The notes below the pieces were generated by a model. That model was not told the origin of the DNA, ran no database searches, and saw only the letters and a program-made list of their open reading frames with translations. A stretch of 64,000 nucleotides of DNA from contig CM042688.1 of NCBI GenBank assembly GCA_023614405.1, positions 443,042,028 through 443,106,027 of the forward strand, given 5' to 3'. This document shows positions 34,710 to 45,759 of the stretch, in pieces (the stretch's first letter is position 1; every line of letters starts with the position of its first letter). A program made the position numbers and the translations under genes. Source of the stretch: Avena insularis (Eukaryota; Streptophyta; Magnoliopsida; Poales; Poaceae).

Positions 34710-37700
34710 TGTAGCACCCCGGGTAAATCCACTACTAGAAAATCGCCGTGTTTTTGTTTTGTGCATCATCATGACATCATCCTGCATGTTTTTCATAAAA
34801 CTATTTTACCAAAAACCTATTTTGTTTTCTATTTATCGCTCCCCTTTATTTCAAATATAAAACCCTAGTCTTCTAGATATTTTGTATTCTCTACAAACTA
34901 TTTATAAAGGCTTAATAAAAATAAAAGTTTAATCTAATATAATAAAAATATTTTATAAACCGGGGGGGGGGGGGGGCCGGCCGACCGTTTAGGCCAGCCC
35001 ACCTACTACCCTAGTGGCCCAGCCCGTTTCAACCCTAACCCAGATCTACCCAAACCCCTTTGCTACCAAATACTCTACCCACTCTTATCCTACCCAACCT
35101 TCCACCTCACCCCAGCCAATCCCCTTCCTCCACATCACCACTTCCCCAACTCCCTCCACTCCCATGCCGCCACATCAGCCACCCAGTGCCACCTCATCTC
35201 CCGCCTCGAAATCCCCGCCCGACCGGCCGCCCCCCTGGGCACGCGCCCCGCGCCCATCCCCCGGCCCCACCACTCCCCACCTCCTGTCCCCCCGCTTCTC
35301 ACCAACCGCCTACCACCTCGCGACCTAGCCTCCTCCTCACAGCCCTCATTCGCCATTGCGGGTTTTCTCCAATCCGTCCAACGCCTTGCCGCATCCCTCC
35401 AGCCTTCGAAGGCCCGCCAGAGCCCTCCCCCGTCGTAGATCGCCCTGCCAGCGCCGCCGCCGCTGGATCCTCTCTGCCTGGACCTCGCCGTCCTCCCCTT
35501 CCCGACCGCCACCGTCCCTCCTCTTCCCTGTGCCGCCACCGGCCGTCGTCCGTCCCCAACCACCTCTCTCCGGCCTCGTCGTCCTGGCCGCCGTCGCGCG
35601 CCCGTGTCCATCGCCTCTGCACCGTCCGCGGCCGGATCTCCTCCGTGTCGCCCCGTCCTCCTCTGCACCCGTCGTCGCCGGCAGAGGTCCCTCTTCCCGT
35701 CGAGCTCGCCGTCGTGCCCTTCCTCGCCGGTCCTCCACCCCCTCCGACGAACCCTCCGTCGGCCTCCTCGCCCCCAACCTCCACCACCTGCGCCTCCTGC
35801 TTCTCCCGGGTCCGTCACCGCCGCCTCTGCAGGGCGTCACCGGGGTCTTCTCTGTCTGCTGCCAGGGGACCCTCCTCGCCTCTCCTACCTGTCGAGCGCC
35901 ACAGCCTCGTCAGCCTCACCGAGCGCCCTCCCAAGATCCTCGACAACCTGTACCTTATGCGTGTTCTGTTTGGCTTCGATGGCATCTGTCTCCTGTCAAG
36001 TTTGTGGGTTGCTGCCTGTTTGTTAGCCTTTCGTTTTGTTCAGTGTCGTGAACCCTCGTGCAAGTGGTCATGTGAGGATGCAGTTATATGTGAAGTTTTT
36101 GGTCAGGAGGTACAAGTTGGAAACCCCATAGAATGAATCAAGAACCACCAAGATCAACCTCGGGCCCGACGTCCGACAAGAGCGTCCTCAAAGCACAAAC
36201 CAGCATCGACCCTTGAAGTTTGACATCTATAACGGAGAGCGGCGAGAAACTCAACTTGGACATCGGAGGGGACGACGCTGGATCGGCAAGATCTCCTTCA
36301 TGTACCCCGGAGCCGTGGCCAAATCCGAAGACCGATCCCCTGAACCTCGCCGAACCCCAAGAACCAAGTGCGCCGAAACCCTATGTGTGACCCCTATCCG
36401 AGACCCCTCATATTTTTTATAATATATGATATACTGGTGCATATTAAATTGTTCATGCATGCATACTTGTCTGTGGTTTGGGGGCATTATGCCAATTCAT
36501 CTCATAATTAAATATGGAGTCTATATGCGGGATAACTTTGTCTTATCCCGGACTCCATTTAAATTGGCATAGCGAACCGAAGCCCTGTTTTGTCTTGCTA
36601 ATCCAACATTTAATTTGCGGGGTAGATAAATAACTTGAACCGTTTAATTAAATGTCGGGACCCCGGTTCCGTTAATATTGCCTAATTGCATCGCACCTTT
36701 GCCATGTCATACATCATACATGCATCATGCCCGATTTTCTACCGTAGTATTAAATAGTCCATCCGGTGTTTCTTCTAGTGCTTTGCTTCTTCACGGATTA
36801 GGCCGATGAGTTGATGCGAGTGTCGACCCGATCTTCGGATGAACCTTCCGCAATGTTTTCAGGCGAGTACCTCCCCCTTTCTACCTATCTTACTTTATAG
36901 TATTTATTCCCTCCTGTTGATCTATTGCTATCTGTGTTGCGATGCTCTAGTTTTCGTACCCGTGATATCCCTTGCAGACTTATATTGCCTTGGACACATC
37001 CTATTACCTGTTGTTTGGTAGATAGTTGGCCTTGCGCGTCGTAGTCGCTTGCTCAAGTGCTGTTGCGTGTCGTCAAGTACCACAATTGTTGGAGTATGCC
37101 GCATGTTTAATGTTGGAGATGATCATGGCTTTAATTACTGTTTAATAACTAAAATTGAAAGTAGGTAAATGCAGAGGCACCGGTGGGTAATAGACAATAT
37201 TTGGTTTTAACCGCTCACTGGTGTCCCGTAGGACCCCGAGTTCTTGACACCTGTTCCGAGATCGAGCGCGCTAACCACAGGTGGGGTGTGTGGGCACCCC
37301 CATCGATTAGTACCTGACTCCAAGTATTGTACTGGGGGCCACAAAGTAGTTTGGGGTTTATTAATATTCTATACTTATGACATGCTTTACTGCTTAATTT
37401 AAAATTGTGCGAGGTACTGCACCTGTACTGTTTAGGATTGCGGAGTGTTTTCGCGGTATCGACAAGCCTAGTCACACTTTCGGGTTCCCAGTCGTTTACC
37501 ATCGACGCAAACCACGAGTCCGTCTCGAGACCGGCCGACTTCGTTGCGGGTAGCTTAGTGGGGTGGCCCCATGTACTTGCTTTGGGTCCGGAAACATCAT
37601 GACTTAGGCCCCGCCGACATACCGATGGGTGTATGTTAACCGATCCGCAAAAGGGTCAAGTGCGTGTGGATACTTTGGTGCACCCTCAGGTTAAATCTTT

Positions 37701-38662
37701 TCGAAAAGCCATGTCCGCGGTTATGGACGACTTGGAGCACAGTTCTCGATCATAGACAACAATAACTAAAGTTTACTGTTATAATTTGACTTGTATCCGA
37801 TATGACTAGTAAACAGCTCCACTGCAACGGAATGGCTAAATAAAAGTACCAACAACTGCTGGGTTTGGAATATCTCATGCTAATTGTATCTGACTAGTAA
37901 GTGTTGCAACTACAATGGAATGGTTAACTAAAACTGCCCACTGCTTATTATATCAGGATGACTATCTATACCTGACTAGTAATTGCTGCAACGATAACTG
38001 AATAAATAAAACTGCCAACGGTGTGAGTTCCTCGGTTGACTTCCTCGTTTGGTCTCGAGGGGAAAACACCAGGATGGGTATGTTTGGTGGTAGTATCAGG
38101 TTGGTTCCGGATAGGTCTTTCTTATCCCTCTCTGATAGCCGACAGTTATATCGAGTCTCTATAGGTTGTTTAGTGCAAGCTGCGCTGCCGCTTCAGTCCA
38201 CCATACCCATGTAGGCGAGGACCGCCGAATTCTAGTCTCGCCTGTCTTGGCCTCCTCGACCGCTCTCTTTTTCCTTTGCCCTTTGTTGGCACCCCTTTTG
38301 TTTAAGCAGGTTTTGAGATCGCCGTCGTTAGCAGGGTTACCCTTCCGGCTTGGCCTGGGCAGGGTTATGGACGTCATTGGTTATTCTTCAGGGCTCTTAG
38401 CCCCATTTGCATCTTGTCCGTAGTCGGACGCTCTAGCGTTTCCAAGGTGATTTGGATCTTTGTATTATATATCTGTATTCTTGACTCATGGAGTCGTTGA
38501 TGTATATATCTGTTCTGTGGGTCCCCTCGAGGACTGTTGTGTAATGTTATTACTTCGTTTTCCACCCGCACGAAAGTGCCTGGTGGGCGTCCTTGAATCG
38601 TTTCTATGCGGGTTTGGCGGAAAAGGCTAAAACTTGCATAGGGCCGATTTGAGGATGTTACA
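34710..38662 (+). mobile_element. 3' LTR of element E
   Basis: Pairs with 29962-33913. The run of 15 G is at 34962-34976. The long ORF counterpart is at 35060-36136. Differences from the 5' copy concentrate at 35200-35540 and 37400-37700. Confidence 0.88.
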
Positions 38663-38667
38663 CCTAG
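38663..38667. other. Target-site duplication of element E, right copy
   Basis: CCTAG directly after the right LTR, to compare with CCCAG at 29957-29961. Confidence 0.65.
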
Positions 38668-38948
38668 GCAACGCGGTACCCAAGTTACTTACAATAAGTT
38701 GCGTTTCCCAAAGTTGGCATGCCAAATACTAAGAGGGTCTTTTTCGGCAAGAATTCAACTTTATGTTTCAATACAAAATATCAGGCTAACGGCCGTCAAG
38801 TTGGGCCCCCCTGTCAGCTTTCGCCGTTATGTCGCTGCCGTCGTGGCTGCCATGTAGGCTTGCAGCGTTGGCGCATGCATCCTTTACGCGTCTTCTTCTT
38901 CCTCCGGGGCGGCAATCTGTGGTCGCGGCCATGGCGCCGAGCTAGGAT
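38668..38948 (+). other. Upstream region of the SANT-like pseudogene
   Basis: About 280 bp continuing the unique sequence interrupted by element E. It becomes GC-rich towards 38800 and contains TTGGGCCCCCCTGTCAGC, a motif style common in grass promoters. No clear TATA box or ORF supported. Confidence 0.35.
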
Positions 38949-39627
38949 TTGGACAAACCTTCTCGATCTGGCTCTCCTCCCCATCCTGAATCGGAGCTCG
39001 CCCTCACTATGGCCGCTCCCATGGCACGGTGCGGGGACGGGAATTCATCCCTGGGTGAGATCTGTCACCATGCCGACCATGCTCAGTCCTGTTGGCCTCC
39101 TCCAGAATCCGAGATCGACATCGCCGTTGTCGCACCCACACCAGCCACGACGCCTTCCTCTCTAAATCCTAGAGCCACATCCACCCAGTTCAGCACAACG
39201 CCAACAAGGTGAAAATGCATCAAGTTTTCTTCTTGTGATTCTAGAAAAACATGTATGTACCATGGCCGTAGCATACTCTAACAATGTACACATATGTTGT
39301 TTACTAGATTTTCATTTGAAATTAGTAGCTCCGTGATGACGAAATACAGAGAACCTAAATGGAATGACGATGACGACCATGTTCTGTACTTTGCATTGCA
39401 TCAACAAGTGCTCACTGACGAAGCATGTTACCAAGAGAGTGGAGTTCATCAGCCATTGCCAAAAAATATGTGAATACATCAACGAGCGATTCAATGCAAA
39501 TACACGCAGAAAAGTTAGATCCATGTCATCAATCATCAATAGGTGGCACATTCTAGTGATGCGTTCAAATGCATACACCATGTATCATTTACTTGAAGTG
39601 GTTGTTATCCTGAGCAAAAATGCCTAG
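38949..39627 (+). pseudogene. SANT/Myb-like (trihelix-type) protein, two-exon pseudogene
   Basis: Exon 1 (38949-39208) encodes a Pro/Ser-rich N-terminus from MDKPSRSGSPP. A 99-bp intron (39209-39307) has a GTGAAA donor and TTTACTAG acceptor, and splicing keeps the frame open into EPKWNDDDDHVLYFAL, the first helix of a SANT-like domain. The rest of the domain (ICEYINERFNANTRRKVRS) is in another frame, so a frameshift lies at about 39405-39445. The split domain resembles the grass-expanded Myb/SANT proteins related to NAM-associated proteins and to ORF1 of PIF/Harbinger transposons. No tail beyond about 39627 was recognised. Likely DNA-binding in origin; now probably dead. Confidence 0.5.
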
Positions 39628-39827
39628 TATGCACATTACCTTTGTATGTTATATGCAACAATTCTGTTGTTATGAGCGTGGAAAGAAAAGTTGGGCTTCA
39701 CTGAATATTACGCAGTTAGGACTAACTTAGTCTTACACAAATAAGCACAACTTAGTCTTTACACAAATAAGCGTAACTAATGATAACGATAAAGACAAAT
39801 GGTTCATCGGATCTGCCAGTATGAGCA
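39628..39827. other. Intergenic region between convergent gene remnants
   Basis: AT-rich, with an imperfect short repeat (ACTTAGTCTTACACAAATAAGC, 39725-39775 region). No ORF or structural RNA seen. It would hold the 3' ends of both flanking remnants. Confidence 0.4.
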
Positions 39828-42082
39828 CTAGGTCCTTGGAGCTGGTGGTATCGTCGAAACGAACCATAATGCTGCGTTTGGCCATCTGTCATTCTCCATC
39901 AAATCGTACGACCCCACTGATGAGCCAATTGTAGGCCCCCTCCCCCCGATGTGGATTCGACTGTAGGTCGGATCTGGAGTGTCAACATGATAGGCACGTG
40001 AGTGTGCAGCAAACACACAGTCTGCTATAAACACTGGAAGTGCTGGCACCTCAGCAACAACACCAACATGTTCTTCCTGGACTCCGGCAGCAGCCTTAGC
40101 AGGTATTTCATCATCTTCACCAGCAGTAGCCTCAGCAGGTATTTCGTTAGCTTCACCAGAATCATCATTAGCAAGTACTTCGTCAGCTTCAGTAGCAGCA
40201 GCATCACCAAGTATTTCATCAGCTTCACCAGGAGTAGTAGCAGCTAGTTCTTCATCAGCTCCACCACCACCACCACCAGCAGCATGAAGAGCCAGTGCTG
40301 CCTGAGCAATTACAGGTTCAACAGCTCCAGGGGCTCCGACAAAGAAAGGGTAGTTGATCCCAACAAACACAGATTTTCCCTTCAGATTGTCGACTCTGCT
40401 CCAGACTTGCTCTACTGGGTCTTTGGATGGGCATGCGGACCTCGAGAAAACGTGACACTGCAGCGATGGGTATGAAGAAAGTTGTGTCCCCATATGTTCT
40501 ATTGTATCACCAACGCTGTTTAGTGCTCCCCTGATATGAATCCACATGAGTTCGACATTATGTTTGGTGTCGCCTACGAGAGGTGCCAGGAACCAGCGCC
40601 GTGTCCCATGTTTAGCATCTGCAACCGCATCTTCGATGACCGGAGCTGGAATGATGCGCGGGGCTCCGTGGGTACCTGTGTGTTACTTACAGTCAGTAAG
40701 CAGAATCTTGGATGGGATTTTACATGTTATATGACACCATGACTCACCCCAAAAATGGACGGCTCCCAAACACGCACGTCACCGCAAGGTTCGGTGATCG
40801 CATAAATGCGTTGTTGTTTGTACAAATAGTAGCTGGAGGTGAAAACGGCGTTGACATACTTCTCCGGCCACAGGAAGTTGTCGCGCAAGACTGCCCATTC
40901 CTTATCTTCTGGGCATCTAATGAATGTGATTGCCTTGTCGAACACCGCTAAGAGGTCGTACTCCCAGGTCTTCCACACCTCCCGCGGTCTATGTGGGAGA
41001 TGTACCTTCAGGAGCTCAAGTTCTGCCATGGTGAACCTCTAAGCGAATTTGGAAATGGGCGGCGGCCACCCATTGTTGAATGCAGTAATGCCAACACCCT
41101 CCAAAGATGGCAATGTAAGCCTCAACAATCTGTAGCCATTTTTTAGAGTCCAAGTACTCCCATCCTGGGATAAAAGGACCAGCCACTCGCCGTTGCCACC
41201 CACCCAGTTCTAGTCATCTCCCATTTCTGTCTATTCTTCTTCCTTGATATTCACCACTACTGATTCGGACCACTTATCCAGCAGCATCAGTTTTGCATGT
41301 ATATTCTGCAGAGTTTGTTGTCAGTTGGTACAATCACCTAGCATGGATTCCATTTCAAATACAATTTGACAACTGGACCTTCTGATTAAAGTACACAAAA
41401 TACGAGTGTCTCCTCAGATATATCCCAAATTGTGCATGTGTCACTACAAAGATACCCAATATATGGAGTAGGAGTAGAGACCCCAGAACAAACTCCTGAA
41501 GATGATCATAAACAGCTCGGGGCATAACAGCCTTAAATTGTCTAATCTGTTTGTTTTTATTTTAGGAAACAGAATATCACCTAGCAGGCATTCCATTGCA
41601 AATCGAAATTGACAACTCGTTTATCACCTAAAGTAAGACTGTGTCACTACGAAAATACTAGAATATCAGGTATGAGCAGAGCTTCCGCTGTACATAATAG
41701 TCTTAAATGGTTCAATTTGTTCAAACCGCGCGTGCACACAACATGTTCGACGAAAGGAACATAGGATTCCGATGAGAGTTCAGCAGATATGAATCAACGA
41801 TATGATTGAACAACAAGATACTGGAACTTACGTGGCCATCGCAGTCGTTTGAACATTTGCTAGTATCGGGGTAAAGAAGGCCTGGCATGCCAAACGGTAG
41901 CCATGGATGCAGCGAGCGAGGTGGCCGACAGAGATGATGTCCAACCCTGTGGCGATCCTGTGCATGTTCGTGGCGGTGAGGTTCGGCCATCCCCAATCCT
42001 CGCGGTGTCGGTCGCCCTGGCCATCTGCGTCGTCGCTGCATGCCTTTCGCTTCAGCCTGCTGCTACCCCAAGCTCTACCCAT
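39828..42082 (-). pseudogene. F-box protein with KIB1-type beta-propeller (DUF295), three-exon pseudogene
   Basis: Exon 1 (42082-41832) encodes a basic N-terminus and an F-box-like stretch (WPNLTATNMHRIATGLDII) and ends at a GTAAGT donor. Exon 2 (about 41305-40748) carries propeller motifs (GEWLVLLSQDGSTW, FDKAITFIRCPEDKEWAVL, YAITEPCGDVRVWEP). A short intron near 40747-40676 leads to exon 3, with VEQVWSRVDNLKGKSVFVG and the family-typical end ALWFVSTIPP. Such proteins are substrate receptors of SCF ubiquitin ligases. Exon 2 has three in-frame TAG codons (41231-41233, 41210-41212, 41039-41041), so it is a pseudogene. Exon 3 carries an unusual 12-residue tandem repeat. The GTGAGT donor at 40747 leaves the frame one base off; a GTGTCA donor nine bases on keeps it. 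Confidence 0.68.
40085..40270 (-). repeat. Acidic tandem repeat inside the F-box/DUF295 remnant
   Basis: Four to five copies of a roughly 36-bp unit encode GEADEI-, GEANEI- and GEDDEI-type 12-residue repeats rich in Ala and Glu. They follow a run of six Gly and interrupt the C-terminal propeller region. All copies keep the reading frame. Confidence 0.7.
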
Positions 42083-42521
42083 AGCGGCAAATGGAGTCTG
42101 GAATCCGGTAGATTAATGGAGGCATTGTGATAAGGAGGTGGATGGATTCGAGAGGGGATGGAATCAGGGATGGGGGCAGTTGTTCGAGTAGGGAGTGACC
42201 CGGTGAGGAACCGCCGCCGCCGCCGGTTCTCGTCCGTGTGGAAGACAAGGAAGGGGGCGTAATTATTAAGGGCGTGCACCGGAACCGTCTAGAGGAAGTG
42301 AAAAAATAAATCATAAGAGAGAGAAATGTGTGGCCTGCCCGTCAGTGAGTGAAGGTTGGCACGCGCAAACGTGACTACGTTTGACTTGGATCGTGCATGG
42401 CAGACCTTGATTCCACCGCATGCAAGTGGCGCAGAACAAATTTTAGGCAGCGCTAGCGTCGACGTGTAAAACTGCCGTTTTTCTCCACCTTCACCCTACT
42501 ACGAACGGTCGTGCACCATTC
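42083..42521. promoter_or_regulatory. Shared upstream region between divergent F-box and exonuclease genes
   Basis: About 440 bp between two head-to-head genes. It contains a CCGCCGCCGCCGCCGG run near 42208-42224 and an AT-rich stretch at 42255-42315. No clear TATA box was found for the minus-strand gene. Confidence 0.4.
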
Positions 42522-42528
42522 TATATAT
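42522..42528 (+). promoter_or_regulatory. TATA box of the plus-strand exonuclease gene
   Basis: TATATAT in CATTCTATATATTAG, about 160 bp upstream of the ATG at 42686, a usual plant distance for a short 5' leader. Confidence 0.5.
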
Positions 42529-42578
42529 TAGTAAGGGCGGTTCCAATCTTGCAGTAAGCAGTTTCACTTCTCCGTCTC

Positions 42579-42660
42579 ATTTCCTCCTCCACGGCCTCAT
42601 CATCTTTCTCCTCCACGGCCTCATCCATTTCCTCCTCCACGGCATCACCCTCTTCCTCCG
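42579..42660 (+). repeat. Three-copy pyrimidine-rich repeat in the 5' leader of the exonuclease gene
   Basis: Three imperfect copies of a 24-25 bp unit with CTCCTCCACGGCCTCATC lie between the TATA box and the ATG. Confidence 0.75.
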
Positions 42661-42685
42661 TATCCTTTCCCTCTTGCCTGTAGTC

Positions 42686-43589
42686 ATGGACTTTTCAGAT
42701 GTCCGAACCGACGACAGGCAAGCGACTGCATACTTCGACATAGAAGTACATGGCGGGAAGAAGATCAATGTCGTCTACACCACTGACCCTTGGACGGTGA
42801 GCAACACTCTGAGTAATTACACGAGTTGGTTGCGGTTCGAAGAAAACAGGTTCATAGGTCTCAACCTCGAGTACAGCCATGATCACCATAGGATCGCCGT
42901 GGTGCAACTATCCATGAAGGGGCATGTCCTTGTATACCAGCCTTTTTGCGAGAAGGGGGCTAACGGGATCTGGTAGACTTTGCTGTCTTTTTGTTCCTGA
43001 ACCGTCTGTTTGCAAAAGTTATTGCTATATTATTTGTCTGAATTCATTTTCATGCAGGTGGGTCGAAATAATTAGGGATATGTTTCATGACTTTCTCGTG
43101 AACCAGCACATAACATTTACTAGCATTGACATCACGAATGACACTAAACTTCTTGAAAGCCCGACTATCAACATTAGAATCCCAAAGGAGTGCAGAGTGG
43201 ACATCCAGGAAATTTACTGGATCCCAGGGAAGAAGGGAGGCAGGACCGGGATGGCCGATCTTGCCTCCGAACTCATCGACCTGTGGTACGTTGACATGAA
43301 AGGAAAACTGTCGATATGTTCGTGGAGGCGTTTAGGGTACGATTACTAGGAGGATAAGCCGCTTTTTGAACCTAATCTGAAGTACGCTGCAATTGACGGG
43401 TCTGTCAGCCATGAGCTGTACCGCCAGATTGTAAAATCCTGTTCCAGGCATCGCATCATTGAACCACCACCAAGGCAGGTTGTTTGCCCCAGATGCCGGA
43501 GTGTAGATGAATCTACAAGTCGGGGCAAGCGACCGAAGGCATCCTGGGATCGGTTGCCTTCTCCAATAGGCTGGGATGTAGACTTTTAG
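42686..43589 (+). pseudogene. 3'-5' exonuclease (DEDD, WRN-like) gene, disabled copy
   Basis: Exon 1 runs from ATG 42686 to 42972, the intron is 42973-43057 (85 bp, GTAGAC donor, TTTTCATGCAG acceptor), and exon 2 goes to TAG 43587-43589, all in one frame. It matches the neighbouring intact gene at 43861-44481. Exo I reads GLNLEY, so the first catalytic Asp is Asn at residue 60 while E62 is kept. Exo II (DITND) and Exo III (YAAID) are present. An in-frame TAG at 43347-43349 falls just before Exo III; the same frame stays open for 79 further codons, including a CPRC pair. The lost Asp and the stop both argue that it is catalytically dead; a regulatory or read-through role is possible but unproven. 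Confidence 0.72.
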
Positions 43590-43697
43590 TGCATGATTGT
43601 TGTGTTTGTATGGGGCTTGTTATGTTTATGAAAACATGTTATTTCAGAAGTACACTATGTGAGAAATTACAAACTACTGTGTATTACCGTTGTCGAA

Positions 43698-43757
43698 CTA
43701 TAATCTGGGTTTGGTTATGACTGTATCCTTCGCTATAATCTGGGTTTGGTTATGACT
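43698..43757 (+). repeat. 25-bp direct repeat between the convergent exonuclease genes
   Basis: CTATAATCTGGGTTTGGTTA plus five more identical bases occurs at 43698-43722 and again at 43733-43757, a period of 35 bp. Confidence 0.9.
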
Positions 43758-43860
43758 TATGACTATATCACACCTTATGCATGTCAGTCCTGCATTCGTC
43801 CGCATGCAAATGGAAAAGACAGAATTTGTAGTAGTGGTAAACAACACACTCACCCACCCG

Positions 43861-44481
43861 CTAGATCCTGTTGAGCATCTCGTAGTAGACATACGCGTCC
43901 CTGGCTGCGTACTTGATCACATCATAATCCAGGTGCCTCCACTCCCATCGCTCGTGCAGGTGCTTCGGGAACTCGACTTTCATGCCGACATACTCGCAGT
44001 CGATGATGTTGGTAGCGAGTCTAGCCATGCCGGCTTTCCCCGTATCGCCATCCGGGTACCTCCACAAATGTTGGAGATCGACGTGATTGACGACATGAAC
44101 GAGGAGATCCTTCTCTAGCTTCGGAGTGTCGTTCTTGATGTCCATGCTTGCGAAGTAGATCTCCCTCCAGTGTAGGAACTCGTGAAGCTCCGGGCATATA
44201 GATTTGGCCCTACATACGTGGTATAGGAGGCAGTGGTTGCGCATGGACAGCTGCAAAAGCGACATCCTCTTCCTATCTTCGGTATACTCGAGGTCAAGGA
44301 CGATGATCTTGTACCTGTCCATCGGCTCTTGTAGCCACCGCTCGTACATTGCGATGACCTTGACGACCTCCGCTGACGTATTTGTGTGGACGACCGTCAG
44401 CTTGGTGGTGCCATGGGTCGTGACGGTGTACTCGTCGGTGAAGTCGCCCCCGTTGCCGAACACCCTGTACTCTGCGTCCAT
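43861..44481 (-). CDS. 3'-5' exonuclease domain protein (DEDDy, WRN-exonuclease-like), intact
   Basis: A single-exon gene of 206 codons from ATG 44481, the only apparently intact host gene in the window. It shows all three exonuclease motifs: Exo I D63 and E65 (VLDLEYTED), Exo II D118 (DIKND), Exo III Y191 and D195 (YAARDAYVYYEM), the DEDDy arrangement that binds two metal ions and removes nucleotides from 3' ends. Its size fits the small plant WRN-like exonucleases, which are stand-alone domains without helicase. No signal peptide or membrane segment is seen; by family it acts on DNA or RNA in nucleus or cytosol. It points tail-to-tail at its broken paralogue at 42686-43589. A weak TATA-like TTTAAG lies near 44690 on the minus strand. 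Substrate unknown. Confidence 0.82.
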   Translation of the reverse strand: MDAEYRVFGNGGDFTDEYTVTTHGTTKLTVVHTNTSAEVVKVIAMYERWLQEPMDRYKIIVLDLEYTEDRKRMSLLQLSMRNHCLLYHVCRAKSICPELHEFLHWREIYFASMDIKNDTPKLEKDLLVHVVNHVDLQHLWRYPDGDTGKAGMARLATNIIDCEYVGMKVEFPKHLHERWEWRHLDYDVIKYAARDAYVYYEMLNRI

Positions 44482-45759
44482 GGCAGTAGCTAATGCGGAT
44501 GCGGTGGCCTAGGGTCGGTAGCGGTGGCTAGGACTGGGCGTTGTAGTGGAGTGATCTGTTGCGGTGTTATGACCCGGTGGAGGCGGTGCCTGCGGCAGCG
44601 TCGATGGTTCTTGCAGTGGCTGCAGCAGCGGCGGAATGAATGAGTTGGGGATTTTTACACAGTGATGTGCTAAGGAGACGGAAGGCGATGCTTAAATTGC
44701 GTTTACAAATATTCCGGTCATACCCATGCGGAAGCAAGTTTGACCGGGCGAGCACCGTTGGTTTCCAATCCTAGCGATTAAATTCAGCGTCCGTCCCGAT
44801 AGGCGATGGGATGGGTGTGCGACGTGGCTTTGGCGTGGCAGATACTGGTCATGTAGACCACCATCCCGTTGCCAATCCGCAGCGGGTGCGCGGTGCTGCC
44901 ACAATGTAATGTGACAGGATAGAAGAAAGTGTACATCTATTATTTCTAACAAGTTTAAGAACTGTAAGCATAGACAGAGACCTAGCATCCTGCACCCCAG
45001 GGCATCCGCCCAGCCGATTGCACAAAGCTTGCAATTTCCTTTCTTTAATTTGGTGATTTTGTCCAGAATTTGCCAAATTGAAGATCATTTGCCCATGCTT
45101 CTATAAGTTTCTATGTAGGCCACTTGTGTAAGCATGCACGATCAAGCAACTTTGCAACACACGAGTCGGTGGAAAAGCATGAGGTTTCAACGCACCACAT
45201 AGTTTAGGGATTTAGAATAGCTACATTGTGGAACTCTAGCCAAATTGCATGGTAAAGCCAAATTCAGCTTTTTGTCAGATTTAGCTATAGCAACATTGTG
45301 TCTCGTTTGTCCTCACTTTTGCCCTCCCGATATTCCGAAGCCCTCACATGCTCGGAGGGGGTGCTGTCTGGTCAAAGACCTGGGCGTTACATGCGCCCTG
45401 ATGCGTAAATTGCAATTTTTTTTGTTATTTGGCCTTTTTAAGAGCGCCTATTCCCCTCTCTCGCTAACAGTTGTGTTTTTTTTGCCCAAAAAGGTACGGA
45501 ATCTAGAGCAGCTTCTCTCTTCATTCATTGTTCCTTTTGCCCTTGTTTTTCCCCAATATGGTAGCAAATCTAGAGCAGCAAAACTAACCAGCACCATAAA
45601 TAAATTCAGTAAATAGAGCAGATGTTGATAAAGCAACTAATATAGGTTATATAGTACGGTACTTAACGAGGTTCGACAATTTAGGCTGCTCAGCAGCAGC
45701 AGCTGACAGGTTCAACACAGACAAGACAAAAGAAGCTTCTTTACAGCAGCAGCAGCTCA
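44482..45759. other. Intergenic region upstream of the exonuclease gene
   Basis: About 1.3 kb without a supported gene. The part next to 44482 is GC-rich with CTGCAGCAGCGGCGG and is probably the 5' leader and promoter of the minus-strand gene. A T-run lies at 45416-45423. Two related 29-bp stretches, 45484-45512 and 45551-45579, share ATCTAGAGCAGC and look like a local duplication. ORFs here (for example 45245-45616) show no family features. Confidence 0.5.

Larger units (their letters stand above)
29962..38662 (+). mobile_element. Element E: gypsy-like element with 3.95-kb LTRs and a 0.8-kb non-coding body
   Basis: Two direct LTRs (29962-33913, 3952 bp, and 34710-38662, 3953 bp), each TGTAGCACCCC...GTTACA, flank an internal region of 796 bp. 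A tRNA-Met type primer site follows the left LTR and sets the plus strand. No gag, protease, RT or integrase residues are seen in any frame of the body, so it must depend on another element for movement. The LTR ends and primer site resemble those of large plant Ty3/gypsy families. The LTR pair is largely identical, so the insertion is fairly recent. Confidence 0.88.

Noticed and set aside
43698..43757. 25-bp direct repeat as a transposon target duplication
   Set aside because: Only 10 bp separate the copies, too little for an inserted element; a simple local duplication is more likely.
45245..45616. 123-codon forward ORF
   Set aside because: Hydrophobic, low-complexity translation of T-rich intergenic DNA; no family features or splice context.
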